Below, one piece after another: positions 8,555-16,370 of a DNA stretch of 48,558 bases; position 1 is the stretch's first letter; each line of letters begins with the position of its first letter. This stretch comes from a virus: positions 1 through 48,558 of IMG/VR virus record IMGVR_UViG_3300033156_000256. One strand, 5' to 3'. The notes under the pieces are model-generated. The model searched no databases. It was given only the letters and a program-made list of their open reading frames with translations, and had not been told where the DNA came from. Both the position numbers and the translations under genes were made by a program.

Positions 8555-8971
8555 ATGGCACAAAGCAAACTTAAGATTCTTCAAGAGGTGCAGAATGTAC
8601 TGAACATGGGTGACAAAGAGCTGGAGATGTTGCCTAACGTCATCAAATCGCTGATTGCGGAAGCCACTATTCCTCCAGCCAGCTTAACTCTCGTGTTCAA
8701 CCCGCTCACTGGCCAGATTAAACAGGTTACCGTCTCGGAGACACGGCCTAGTGCCCAGCGGTACATGATGATTGCACGAATCCTCCTCCAATTGTCGCAG
8801 CGATTCAACGAATTAGCGGTGGAGGTGAAAGATGTGGGTAAAGAAGAGGGAGTGGGAGGAGCTGAGGGGCCACGTGGAGACGATGAACCACGAGCTGGGG
8901 CAGGTTCAGACCGACATGAAGTGGGTGAAATGGCTCCTTCGGGGACTAACTCTAGCGATTTTAGCAAGTAA
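8555..8971 (+). CDS. Small protein of the lysis block, hypothetical
   Basis: This 138-aa protein has an ATG start 3 nt after the lysin stop, with GGGGAGGAGGG upstream. Residues 1-95 are an ordinary helical sequence (LQEVQNVLNMGDKELEMLP and a later LLQLSQRFNELAVEV helix). From about residue 93 the protein turns into a Gly/Glu/Pro/Ala-rich tail. That tail coincides with a second gene read in another frame (8832..9002), so its odd composition is probably forced by the overlap. Function unknown. Confidence 0.7.
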   Translation: MAQSKLKILQEVQNVLNMGDKELEMLPNVIKSLIAEATIPPASLTLVFNPLTGQIKQVTVSETRPSAQRYMMIARILLQLSQRFNELAVEVKDVGKEEGVGGAEGPRGDDEPRAGAGSDRHEVGEMAPSGTNSSDFSK

Positions 8972-9002
8972 TATAACAATTATCATAAAGCTATTCTCAT
9001 AA
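8832..9002 (+). CDS. XhlA-like small membrane protein (holin accessory), overlapping gene
   Basis: This 56-aa protein has an ATG at 8832 with a near-ideal GGAGGTGAAAG just upstream, read out of frame with the end of the preceding gene (140-nt overlap). The N-terminal half is charged and helical (EWEELRGHVETMNHEL), then a D-MKWVKWLLRG stretch leads into one hydrophobic segment (LTLAILASNITIIIKLF). This charged coil, K-W, single membrane helix layout is that of XhlA-type haemolysin/holin partner proteins of Gram-positive phages. It sits between the lysin and the multi-span holin-like gene, which supports a lysis role. It is too short for most ORF cut-offs. Confidence 0.75.
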   Translation: MWVKKREWEELRGHVETMNHELGQVQTDMKWVKWLLRGLTLAILASNITIIIKLFS

Positions 9003-9014
9003 AAGGAGGTGCTG

Positions 9015-9356
9015 ATGAGCGACGTACTCTTAGCCTTTGCGCCTCTCATCTTGGCGGCGGCCATTGTTGAGGGGGTTGTTGAGTTTGTCTTTTCTCCAGC
9101 TATGGAGGCGATGTTTCCTAAAGACGAAGAGGGGAATGCCAGGCTTCGTACTCTTCTCTTGACGTTTATTGCTATCGTCTTAGGAATCTCCATTGCGCTG
9201 GACTATGGGTTTGGTTTGCTCAAGACTTTCAATCTGCCTGTCAAGTTTCCCATTCTTGACAACATTCTAACTGGCATCTTGATAGGCCGAGGCAGCAACT
9301 TCATGCACCAGTTTGTCTCCAAGTTCATTCCTGCAACAGAGAATCGGCGGGTTTAG
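9015..9356 (+). CDS. Holin-like membrane protein
   Basis: This 113-aa protein uses ATG 9015, chosen over GTG 9009 because AGGAGGT ends 4 nt before it. There are two clear membrane segments (about residues 4-26 and 47-67, LLLTFIAIVLGISIAL) and a third weaker amphipathic one near 80-95 (ILDNILTGILIGRG). A short charged loop (PKDEEGNARLR) separates the first two. It is the last gene of the rightward operon, after lysin and XhlA-like genes, which fits a holin that opens the membrane for the lysin. The family is not assigned. Confidence 0.7.
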   Translation: MSDVLLAFAPLILAAAIVEGVVEFVFSPAMEAMFPKDEEGNARLRTLLLTFIAIVLGISIALDYGFGLLKTFNLPVKFPILDNILTGILIGRGSNFMHQFVSKFIPATENRRV

Positions 9357-9384
9357 CTCGCCCGCCGACATCTCTACCCTCCTA

Positions 9385-9421
9385 GACTGGCCCCCCGTGA
9401 GGGGGGCTGGTCGTTATTTTC
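9385..9421 (+). terminator. Rho-independent terminator of the rightward operon
   Basis: A 12-bp stem with two G-T pairs (9385-9396 with 9401-9412), six C facing six G around a GTGA loop, is followed by GTTATTTTCT. A second inverted repeat (GGCGGG/CCCGCC at about 9347-9366) overlaps the end of the holin gene just before it. This ends the late transcript. Confidence 0.8.
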
Positions 9422-9465
9422 TAGAAAGGCGCAAAAGAAGCAGAATGGAAAACATAAGTATAATC

Positions 9466-9500
9466 TGTACCAAGAAAAACCCGAAGAATCCGATTAGAAA
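9466..9500 (-). terminator. Weak terminator candidate for the leftward operon
   Basis: Downstream of the reductase stop, the minus strand has a short CGGA-TTC-TTCG hairpin followed by GGGTTTTTCTT. The stem is only 4-5 bp. It is the best candidate for ending the leftward transcript in the 111 bases between the two convergent operons. Confidence 0.3.
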
Positions 9501-9532
9501 CTGGATATTCTCCTCACTCATTAGATTCCCTC

Positions 9533-11110
9533 CTATGCTACTAAGTCACATACGCCAGAAGGACAAGCCAACACCTCGTCTTTTCGTGAGGCAGTCCGAT
9601 ACACAGTAAGGCCCTTTAAGCCCTTTCGCTCTGCTTCCAAGATGATTTGTATCACCTCCTCTATCGTAGTGTTGTGAGGCAAGTTGATGGTTTTTGAGAC
9701 GGCGTTATCTACAATCTCTTGAGCTGCCGCCTGCATGTCTAAGTGGGCCTGCCAAGGCATTTCTGTTGCCGTTTTAAGCACCCACTTTAACTCATCGGGG
9801 GCCTTAGTATAGGCCACAGAGCCTGTTCGGGCAATGCTCTCCCAATCATCGTCTGTGAAGGTGTACTTGTAACGCTTAGCTACCATAGAGAGAATCTCGT
9901 TTTGAGGAGCAAACTCTCCAGCCTCTACTTTCTTCACAGCACTGAAAGAGAAAAACGGCTCAATGGAATAGGAGACGCCAGCTATCATCGCAATGCTTCC
10001 AGTAGGCGCAATCGAAAGCTGGGTAGTATTTGGTACGCCCCAATTCTTCTGGCTATCATGTTCACTCACATACTCCGCAGCCTCCTTGATAGTAGTAAGC
10101 ACCTTCTTCAGAAAGACGCAAGCGTCGGCGCTGGCATAGGGAATGCCTGACAAAGCCAACGCATCGGCCAGGCCCATCACGCCCAAACCAATAGGACGAT
10201 ACTGCATCTCAAACTCTTTTATCTTCTTCAGTGGCCAGACGGTTTTGTCAAGCACCCGATTAAGCATTAACGCACCATCGTAGGCCGTATACCAGAGCTT
10301 GTTGAAGTCCATCTGATACCACGTATGGCAGGACACCAAGTTAATGCTACCCAGACAGCACGCCCCATATGGGGGAAGAGGCACCTCTCCACAAGGATTC
10401 GTCGCCTCGATACGCACCCCAAAAGGATTGTCTCTATTGATATTGTGCAAGAAGAGCACTCCAGGCTCTCCATTCTGCCAGGCACGCTTGGCAATCTCCT
10501 CTAAAATCCGCTGCGTCGTCCAACCACACGGCCAAACACGGTCAGGCTTGCTATTCATAAACTCATCAGAGAGACCTACCGACAGGTTGAAGTTTGTCAG
10601 CACCCCCTCTTGACTCTTGGCCTTGAGAAAGAGAGGCAAATCTTTATGCTCCACATTGAGCACACCCATCATCGCCCCTTGCCGCTTCCCTCCCTGGCGA
10701 ATAACATTCATCGCCTCATTCCAGAAACGAGCAAAGGAGACGGGACCAGAAGCTCTGCCCCGTGTAGTCTGGACCAGACTTCCCTCTGGACGAATGGGGG
10801 AAAAGTTAATACCAACACCCCCACCATACTTCTGAATCATCACAGTATCTGTCAAGCACTGCATGATGTCAGCAATAGAGTCTGCTATTGGCAAAACAAA
10901 GCAGCTACACATCATCGGGAAAGGACTGCCCGCGTTCATCAGAACAGGAGAGGAGGGGATAAACTGCTTAAACAGCATCCGATAGTAAAAGCCAACCTTC
11001 TCTCCCTCCCAGTCTCCCAAGAAGAAAGCCACTCGCGCACAAACATCCTCCCAGTCCTCTTCTCCTTCTCTAAGATAGCGTTGTGCAAGTAAGTCGTGTA
11101 TCGTTGTCAT
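9533..11110 (-). CDS. nrdJ: Adenosylcobalamin-dependent (class II) ribonucleotide reductase
   Basis: This 525-aa protein starts at ATG 11110, sharing a base with the polymerase stop (TGATG), with GGAGGG upstream. It reduces ribonucleotides to deoxyribonucleotides with a B12-generated radical. Motifs: CSCF near residue 69 (redox Cys), KYGGGVG at 95, TNPCGE at 238-243 (active-site Asn, Cys, Glu), ACCLGSINL at 250 and APTGSIAMIAGVS near 367. The C-terminal CPSGVC is the usual reductant-facing cysteine pair. No N-terminal ATP cone is present, and the length is short, as in phage enzymes. No small subunit is encoded, which fits class II. The host must supply or import cobalamin. Confidence 0.93.
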   Translation of the reverse strand: MTTIHDLLAQRYLREGEEDWEDVCARVAFFLGDWEGEKVGFYYRMLFKQFIPSSPVLMNAGSPFPMMCSCFVLPIADSIADIMQCLTDTVMIQKYGGGVGINFSPIRPEGSLVQTTRGRASGPVSFARFWNEAMNVIRQGGKRQGAMMGVLNVEHKDLPLFLKAKSQEGVLTNFNLSVGLSDEFMNSKPDRVWPCGWTTQRILEEIAKRAWQNGEPGVLFLHNINRDNPFGVRIEATNPCGEVPLPPYGACCLGSINLVSCHTWYQMDFNKLWYTAYDGALMLNRVLDKTVWPLKKIKEFEMQYRPIGLGVMGLADALALSGIPYASADACVFLKKVLTTIKEAAEYVSEHDSQKNWGVPNTTQLSIAPTGSIAMIAGVSYSIEPFFSFSAVKKVEAGEFAPQNEILSMVAKRYKYTFTDDDWESIARTGSVAYTKAPDELKWVLKTATEMPWQAHLDMQAAAQEIVDNAVSKTINLPHNTTIEEVIQIILEAERKGLKGLTVYRTASRKDEVLACPSGVCDLVA

Positions 11111-13275
11111 CACTCTTTACCCTCCGCCCAGGAATATCCGAAGTGAACATCGAGTGCAAAAGGCACACCCGCAATCTCAATCTCATACAGCTCTCGTAGA
11201 AACCGCTCCAACTTCTCTTTTTCCTCCTCTTTATCTGGTATTTCCACGATGACTTCATCGTGAATCTGTGCTAATACATCATACTCTCTTCGCACTAACC
11301 ATATCAGGCCATCATTAATCAACTCAGCTACTGAACCTTGAATCTCAAAGTTTAACGCCTGGCGCACACAACGCGCCTCTTTTGCCCGCTGGTCATCCTC
11401 ATCCACGATATGCGCCTTTTGCATTGCCAACTCATACTCTGCCTGCCACAACAACTCCCTTCTGCTCTGGCGTAAGTACTCTTCTGACGAAGGAGGAGCC
11501 GTCACTCGTGGCGGCTGTTGGATAAGGATAGGTTTACGCCACCTACCAAGATACGTCGTCACATACCCATAGCGCATCAGCTTCCACGTCTCTTCCTGCT
11601 TCCAAGTAGACACCCCAGAGAAGGTAGTATAAAAGTCATTAAGTAGCTCTTGTGCCTCTTCTTCTGAGATGCCAAGACGTGTTGCTAGAGACTTTGGCCC
11701 AATGCCATATATCGTACCAAAGACGATAGTCTTGGCACTGGTACGCATTCGCTTTCTCTCCTCTTCGTCTCCCTGCTCCCAAGCATCAGGCCAAAGACGA
11801 GATGCCAGCATAGCATGGATGTCCGTACCCTCTCTTACAACTTGGATGAGACGCTCATCCTGTGACATCACAGCCAGCATACGCACCTCTGCTTGCTTCA
11901 AGTCAGCTACACACAATATCTTCCCAGGTCGTGATATGAACCAGGAGCGGGGGTTATACTCCCAACCAGCCGATGTAATGGTATCAGCGCGGGGAATTGT
12001 CTGAAGAGCAGGCCCCCGCTTATGGTTCAGCTTCTTGTTCTGACTCGATACGCTAGTAGAGTACCTGCCCGTCACTGTACCCGTCTGGTTCCACTCTGGG
12101 TGTACAGTACCATCTTCCCACACTACATCAAGTAGTGCCGTCACATAGGTATTCTGTAGCTTTTCCAAACGCCGCATCTTGAATAGCGGTTCCCAAAGCG
12201 GGTCGTCTGGATAGCTTTTAGCCAGAAGCTCCAATACCTCACGCGAGACAGAATAATTGCCAGCCTGCGTCATAGGCAACCGATAGCCCTTTTCCAAAAG
12301 ATAGGCAGCAAGCTGTTGTGAGCTATTTGGGTTAGCGTCGTCATACTCTATTGACGTGAGTTTACTCCAAATAGGATGGTCTGGTAGCTCTTCATACAGC
12401 CGCTTTAACTTAGATTTGCTCAGCGACACGTTGCCACTCGCCAGATAGTAGACTTCTGGATTAGCCGTAAGTGGCACGAGATTTTGCAGCTCCTCTTGCA
12501 ACTCACTTTTAGTACCAGGATAGTTAGCAGCATCTATAACAACCCTCTCCCTCGGAGAAAGCAGCCCTACTATTTGTTGCCGATAGCTTTCGATTTCCTT
12601 TTGCACTTCTGATTGCACTTGAAGCACACGGTGCACATCCACCTGAATACCCAGCCGCTCCATCATCATCGTTACATAAGCCATAGGAGCTACGCACCGA
12701 ATATAGTACGCTCCTATTCCACGCTTGTATAGATGACCAGAAAACAACACCGCTAAGTCAAAGGTGTTGCGAACATCTGCTTTAGCATACTCAGCACGCT
12801 CTTCAGGAGTCCACTCAAGAAAATCTTCCTCCCATACGCGCTGCTCTCGGCCTAAGAAAATCCAAGAGAGGGCCTTCAAACTGAGAGCGCCCAGTTTCCG
12901 CTCTCCTACTGAAACCTTAGCACCAATCAGATTTTCGTCCACCAAAACAGCCATTGACATAGTGTCCCACCAGTACCGACATTCTCTAAAGCAAGAGGGA
13001 ATCATGTTTAGTTGACTCCACATCTCACGGTAGACAAAATACATATCGAAACTGGCATTGTGACTTATAATTACATGGTTTCCGTTGTCAAGAAGAACAT
13101 ACAGCTTCCTCCAAACATCGTAAGGAGAGTGTTCCTCAAAGTCTATATACCACTCTCCCTTCTCTGTTGCCAAAGCAACACCAATCACCTCTGCATCTAA
13201 CATATCCAAACCCGTTGTCTCGATATCGAGTGCAAAATAGTATGCCTTATGTAATGCTTTCCAAAGACTGTCCAC
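11110..13275 (-). CDS. polA: Family A DNA polymerase with 3'-5' exonuclease
   Basis: This 721-aa replicative polymerase has a GTG start and GGAGAAGG upstream. The proofreading domain is intact: DIETTGLD (D17, E19), SHNASFD near 71 and YAKADVRNTFDL near 163. Polymerase motif A is VADLKQAEVRMLA (Asp 458), motif B is R511-x3-K515-x3-FG-x2-YG, and motif C is IHDE (672-674). Residue 519, the counterpart of E. coli Phe762, is Phe. Published surveys of viral Pol I link Phe or Tyr here with lytic and Leu with temperate life styles. There is no 5'-3' exonuclease domain. Motif A has L-K where Y/S-Q-I is usual. The start overlaps the upstream gene by 29 nt. Confidence 0.95.
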   Translation of the reverse strand: MDSLWKALHKAYYFALDIETTGLDMLDAEVIGVALATEKGEWYIDFEEHSPYDVWRKLYVLLDNGNHVIISHNASFDMYFVYREMWSQLNMIPSCFRECRYWWDTMSMAVLVDENLIGAKVSVGERKLGALSLKALSWIFLGREQRVWEEDFLEWTPEERAEYAKADVRNTFDLAVLFSGHLYKRGIGAYYIRCVAPMAYVTMMMERLGIQVDVHRVLQVQSEVQKEIESYRQQIVGLLSPRERVVIDAANYPGTKSELQEELQNLVPLTANPEVYYLASGNVSLSKSKLKRLYEELPDHPIWSKLTSIEYDDANPNSSQQLAAYLLEKGYRLPMTQAGNYSVSREVLELLAKSYPDDPLWEPLFKMRRLEKLQNTYVTALLDVVWEDGTVHPEWNQTGTVTGRYSTSVSSQNKKLNHKRGPALQTIPRADTITSAGWEYNPRSWFISRPGKILCVADLKQAEVRMLAVMSQDERLIQVVREGTDIHAMLASRLWPDAWEQGDEEERKRMRTSAKTIVFGTIYGIGPKSLATRLGISEEEAQELLNDFYTTFSGVSTWKQEETWKLMRYGYVTTYLGRWRKPILIQQPPRVTAPPSSEEYLRQSRRELLWQAEYELAMQKAHIVDEDDQRAKEARCVRQALNFEIQGSVAELINDGLIWLVRREYDVLAQIHDEVIVEIPDKEEEKEKLERFLRELYEIEIAGVPFALDVHFGYSWAEGKE

Positions 13276-13627
13276 CCTTCTCCTTTCCCTCCTTTCTTGA
13301 TATCAGCTTAAAGCTCCAAACTAGCCTTCCCTTTTCTAATCCCTGGCGTAACTCCAGACCAGTAACACCAACCGCCTCCAAGAAAGCCCCCGCCCGCTCC
13401 TCGTTATACAGCATCTCCTCCTTTTGGAGTAACAACATCAAAAAGGCGATGACTCGATACAACAACTCTGTCTGCTGCTTGACATAGGCGAGAGCGTCTA
13501 ATGAGATGCGCGTAGTACCTTTCCTATTCAGCTCTGCTTGAATATCCTCAAACGTAAGGTTGCCAATCTTCAAGACAGACGCTAGAGGGACATCATCCCC
13601 CAGCATGTTCTTGAGAAACACTTCCAT
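13247..13627 (-). CDS. Replication-operon helical protein, hypothetical
   Basis: This 126-aa protein lies between the nuclease gene at 13593 and the polymerase, overlapping both (35 and 29 nt), so it is part of a translationally coupled replication block. The sequence is helical and Leu-rich (LDALAYVKQQTELLYRVIAFLMLLLQKEEML), with a Lys/Glu-rich end. The long hydrophobic helix is interrupted by charges and is more likely a helix-bundle core than a membrane span. No family is recognised. Confidence 0.75.
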   Translation of the reverse strand: MEVFLKNMLGDDVPLASVLKIGNLTFEDIQAELNRKGTTRISLDALAYVKQQTELLYRVIAFLMLLLQKEEMLYNEERAGAFLEAVGVTGLELRQGLEKGRLVWSFKLISRKEGKEKGGQSLESIT

Positions 13628-13955
13628 TGCCCTCCTCTCTCAAAGCCATTAGTAGCGACATCAAGTAACGAAAATGTCTCGCATACATGACAACGTAATC
13701 ATCCTTAGCTCGCCGACAATCTTGGTGCCAGTGAACAACAGGAATCTCAATGTTAGCATTCATTTCAGCCTGCTTCATCCACTCGTGTAGGTACTTAGGT
13801 ATCTTCTTGCGCGTCTTAACTTCGATAGCAAACAGCCCCCACACAATATCCGTAACACGCTCACCCCGAAAGAGGCGAGATACCCTCTCTGCTTTGGGAC
13901 CAATGTCACTATACCACTCTGTTAATTCCTTTTCCTTCTCTTTCCAGCTCTTCAT
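13593..13955 (-). CDS. Small PD-(D/E)XK nuclease-like protein
   Basis: This 120-aa protein shows the compact nuclease pattern: a basic helix (RVSRLFRGERVTD), then D-I-V-W-G, then FAIEVKTRKK (the E-x-K motif at about residues 44-46), followed by a helix with LHEWMKQAE and a strand PVVHWHQD. This layout is typical of small Holliday-junction-resolvase-like or VRR-type nucleases encoded by phages. It could resolve replication intermediates or nick DNA before packaging. Start ATG 13955 has GGAG about 6 nt upstream. It overlaps the next gene by 35 nt. The exact family is not assigned. Confidence 0.65.
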   Translation of the reverse strand: MKSWKEKEKELTEWYSDIGPKAERVSRLFRGERVTDIVWGLFAIEVKTRKKIPKYLHEWMKQAEMNANIEIPVVHWHQDCRRAKDDYVVMYARHFRYLMSLLMALREEGNGSVSQEHAGG

Positions 13956-13976
13956 ACCCGCTCCTCTGCCTCTACT

Positions 13977-14114
13977 CTAAGCTCGTTCAAATCTCTCACA
14001 ATATAGAATAGCCCCTTTCCCACATACCGCAACACGAGCTTCTAGCTTCTCATTTCTCTCTAACAGCTCAGCTACGCTTATCTCCAACTGTTCGATTCTC
14101 TCGTTCGGATTCAT
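13977..14114 (-). CDS. 45-aa coiled-coil microprotein, hypothetical
   Basis: ATG at 14114 is preceded by a strong GGAGGTAGAGG. The first 27 residues form heptads of Glu/Leu/Ile (ERIEQLEISVAELLERNEKLEAR), a short parallel coiled coil. The rest holds two Cys. It overlaps the upstream nuclease gene by 47 nt in another frame and fills an otherwise empty junction. The ribosome site and the coiled-coil pattern both argue it is translated. It may be a small binding partner of the neighbouring nucleases (inference). Confidence 0.6.
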   Translation of the reverse strand: MNPNERIEQLEISVAELLERNEKLEARVAVCGKGAILYCERFERA

Positions 14115-14610
14115 CCTCTACCTCCTTCCATTCCACTACTTTCACGTCTATATTCCTCATAACCAAACGCTTTGGCACAACAACGCCGCGTGTCTCCCAC
14201 GTACCGTGTCTCCCCAAACTGCCACGAGTCTTAAACCACTTGGAGCGGCGCTGGCGCATCCAACAAATACTCTCTCGCAGCCAATAACGTAACTCTGGCA
14301 ACGGCAAGAAGTATAGTCTACGCTCTGTAAGAAACACAAAACACAGAAAATCAGCGATACTACGGTCAAGTGAACCTGGTCTATCACCAGACGCTAACTC
14401 TAGAAAGAAGTAATCAGAATCATGGGTATCCACTTTAACCTCTACCCATCCATAATCAGATACCCACAAGTCAACCCCACGGCGTTGCATCTCCTTATTC
14501 CCTTCATAATCCAAGCAAGTATGCCCCCGTTCTGTCAGAAGACGTATCACTTTCAATACTCCCTGCCGCCCTACCTGCCACTGTCGGCTAAACGAGAATG
14601 CCTTTTCCAC
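14068..14610 (-). CDS. PD-(D/E)XK nuclease-like protein
   Basis: In this 180-aa protein, residues about 12-60 carry the nuclease core: GRQGVLKVIRLLTERGHTC helix, then Q-R-R-G-V-D-L-W-V (the Asp strand) and G-W-V-E-V-K-V-D (E-x-K motif), followed by YFFLE. This resembles phage Holliday-junction-resolvase/endonuclease proteins. The C-terminal half is rich in Trp/Arg (YWLRESICWMRQRRSKWF) and likely binds DNA. It overlaps the primase gene by 40 nt. It is one of three PD-(D/E)XK genes in a 3-kb stretch of the replication operon, suggesting different substrates (ends, junctions, host DNA); that is inference. Confidence 0.65.
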   Translation of the reverse strand: MEKAFSFSRQWQVGRQGVLKVIRLLTERGHTCLDYEGNKEMQRRGVDLWVSDYGWVEVKVDTHDSDYFFLELASGDRPGSLDRSIADFLCFVFLTERRLYFLPLPELRYWLRESICWMRQRRSKWFKTRGSLGRHGTWETRGVVVPKRLVMRNIDVKVVEWKEVEDESERENRTVGDKRS

Positions 14611-15515
14611 AACGCCTCCAACTTTGGTATTAAGTATTCACGCGCATCTGTTACGTCTTTTCCCCACTCGATGTCCCACGTCAGACAACAAATCTCCGTC
14701 TCATCCAACAGCTCCACTACCGTCTTATCCATCAACACCCTCTCAGAAAAGAGCCTACGCACAGCCCCTCTACCCGCCTCATCCTGGTCATACAACAAAT
14801 AGACACACTTAAAGCGGTTAAAGAAGCTCAACCAGGGCTTCCACGACGTTCCAGCTCCGCTAGGTAAAGACAAAGAGGGAAGGTTGTGCTGTAGTAGGAG
14901 GGCTGCATCTAGCTCCCCCTCAGTCAGAAAAAGTGCCTTGCTGTTGCCGTGTCGCTCTCTGAATACATCCCACGGATACAGGTAGTCGAACGTTCGATTG
15001 GCCAGCGCCCAATACTTGGGCTGCTTCTCAGTATGATAGGCGGGGTGTATTCGATACTTGCAATTGACAAGCTCATTGTTAGCAAAGTGTGGAATAGTAT
15101 AAGCCCTCCCCGTCCACCCTATCCGTAGACACTCGATAGTCTCTTTCTCTAAGCCCCTGGCCAACAGCCAATCCCAAGCGATGCCGTGTGGATAGAAGTT
15201 AACTAACTGCTGGTGAAACAGAAGCAGCTTACGCTCGTCGAGAGGGGCAGGCTCCGATTCTATACGTTCTGCCTCTTGGTGCTCAAGGAGGAAATCCAGC
15301 GCCTCCTCAAAAGAGAGCTTGTAAAACGTCCTGACGAAACGCAGCACGTCGGCATAAGCACCGCAAGAGAAACAATATACATGGTCAGGGTAGACATGGA
15401 GCGAGGGCGTATGGTCGTCATGCCAGGGACAAAGCACTTTGTTGCTACCCACGAGCTTCGTCAAATCAACATGACGTTTCAGCTCTTTGACATCAACCCA
15501 AGCCCGTCTCCCCAT
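14571..15515 (-). CDS. DnaG-type DNA primase (CHC2 zinc finger + TOPRIM)
   Basis: This 314-aa protein makes RNA primers for the replication fork. The N-terminal zinc domain shows C-x2-H ... C-x2-C (CPWHDDHTPSL near residue 29, then YCFSCG near 47), with a DVLRFV helix after it as in CHC2 primases. The TOPRIM fold follows: FLTEGELDA (Glu near 198), LLYDQDEAGRGA (D-x-D near 242) and WGKDVTD near 286. It lacks the C-terminal helicase-binding domain of bacterial DnaG, so it is short, as phage primases often are. A DnaB-like ATPase is encoded in the same operon. It overlaps the next gene by 40 nt. Confidence 0.9.
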   Translation of the reverse strand: MGRRAWVDVKELKRHVDLTKLVGSNKVLCPWHDDHTPSLHVYPDHVYCFSCGAYADVLRFVRTFYKLSFEEALDFLLEHQEAERIESEPAPLDERKLLLFHQQLVNFYPHGIAWDWLLARGLEKETIECLRIGWTGRAYTIPHFANNELVNCKYRIHPAYHTEKQPKYWALANRTFDYLYPWDVFRERHGNSKALFLTEGELDAALLLQHNLPSLSLPSGAGTSWKPWLSFFNRFKCVYLLYDQDEAGRGAVRRLFSERVLMDKTVVELLDETEICCLTWDIEWGKDVTDAREYLIPKLEALWKRHSRLADSGR

Positions 15516-15524
15516 CCTACGCTC

Positions 15525-16334
15525 CTAGTAGTAGTCTTCCTGTTGAAACTCCTCTGGCTCAATTACCTCGCCCGTAACAGCGATTCTATCACAAGCCCAC
15601 TTTACCGCGCAACCATTACAGTAGTTTAGGTTACAATGCCGCATAGAAGGAACGTTATACTCTTGGAAACCCAGTTGCAGTATTTGCCAACCCCTCTCTA
15701 CAAACTCTATAAATGCCTCTTCACTTTGCAGATACTCATGCTCGATTATGGGAATCTCCTCTCCCTTTACTTCCGTCGTTGTTCGTTGCAGTGCATACTT
15801 CCACGAGATATAGTTGATAGCAACCTGCTCCACTGGGTAACACGACCATCGAGACAGCCACGTATAAACTGCTAATTGTAACACATGCTCCAACCTAGCC
15901 GTCTTCGGTATCACTGAGCAAGTTTTATAGTCCTCTAACCTGTGCTGCTCAGGGTAGTAAACATCTATCTGCCCCGACAGCTTTATCTCTTTATGTCCAG
16001 GGACAGGCACAGTAAGACGACGCTCCCGAACCACAGACACGCCAGACGGAAAGCGCAACGAGGCCAGCCCTTCGTGAATCAGAGTGCCCCGCAACTGCGC
16101 GTAGAGCTGCCCTGGTAACACATAGTAATCAAGAATCCTAGAGAGCACCGTCTGCCGCCAAGTTAGCCCAGCTATCATCGAGGCAGTAGGAGTCCTTATC
16201 TTTCTCTCTCGAAACATAGTATAGAGAATTGCATAAGGTATCCCTCCTACGTGCCCCACTTCCAACGCCTCTTTGAGAGCATCCTCTTTACTTTGCAAAC
16301 TCCCATTCCTGATGAGTCCTTTTATCACTATCAT
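15525..16334 (-). CDS. RecB/Cas4-like exonuclease with a cysteine cluster
   Basis: In this 269-aa protein the core nuclease runs from about residue 85 to 180: RGTLIHEGL (motif I His), SGQIDVYYPEQHRLEDYKT (Asp and E-D-x-K of motifs II/III), then HVLQLAVYTWLSRW, the Q-x3-Y motif of RecB-family nucleases. Near the C-terminus, four Cys (C-x4-C-x2-C-x5-C, HCNLNYCNGCAVKWAC) suggest an iron-sulphur or zinc cluster as in Cas4/AddB-like nucleases, although in those one Cys usually lies N-terminal. It probably resects DNA ends in recombination-dependent replication or degrades host DNA. ATG 16334 has GAAAGGAG and a stem-loop just upstream. Confidence 0.8.
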   Translation of the reverse strand: MIVIKGLIRNGSLQSKEDALKEALEVGHVGGIPYAILYTMFRERKIRTPTASMIAGLTWRQTVLSRILDYYVLPGQLYAQLRGTLIHEGLASLRFPSGVSVVRERRLTVPVPGHKEIKLSGQIDVYYPEQHRLEDYKTCSVIPKTARLEHVLQLAVYTWLSRWSCYPVEQVAINYISWKYALQRTTTEVKGEEIPIIEHEYLQSEEAFIEFVERGWQILQLGFQEYNVPSMRHCNLNYCNGCAVKWACDRIAVTGEVIEPEEFQQEDYY

Positions 16335-16342
16335 CTCCTTTC

Positions 16343-16365
16343 GGGGAGAGCAACACGCCCTCCCC
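16343..16365 (-). promoter_or_regulatory. Stem-loop 5' of the RecB-like gene's ribosome site
   Basis: GGGGAG/CTCCCC, 6-bp stem (16343-16348 with 16360-16365) and 11-nt loop. In the minus-strand RNA it ends 1 nt before GAAAGGAG and the ATG. It is one of six stem-loop/ribosome-site modules. Confidence 0.55.
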
Positions 16366-16370
16366 TTCCT

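Noticed and set aside
9313-9609. Plus-strand frame running through the terminator
   Set aside because: Crosses the hairpin terminator and the convergent reductase gene; no ribosome site.
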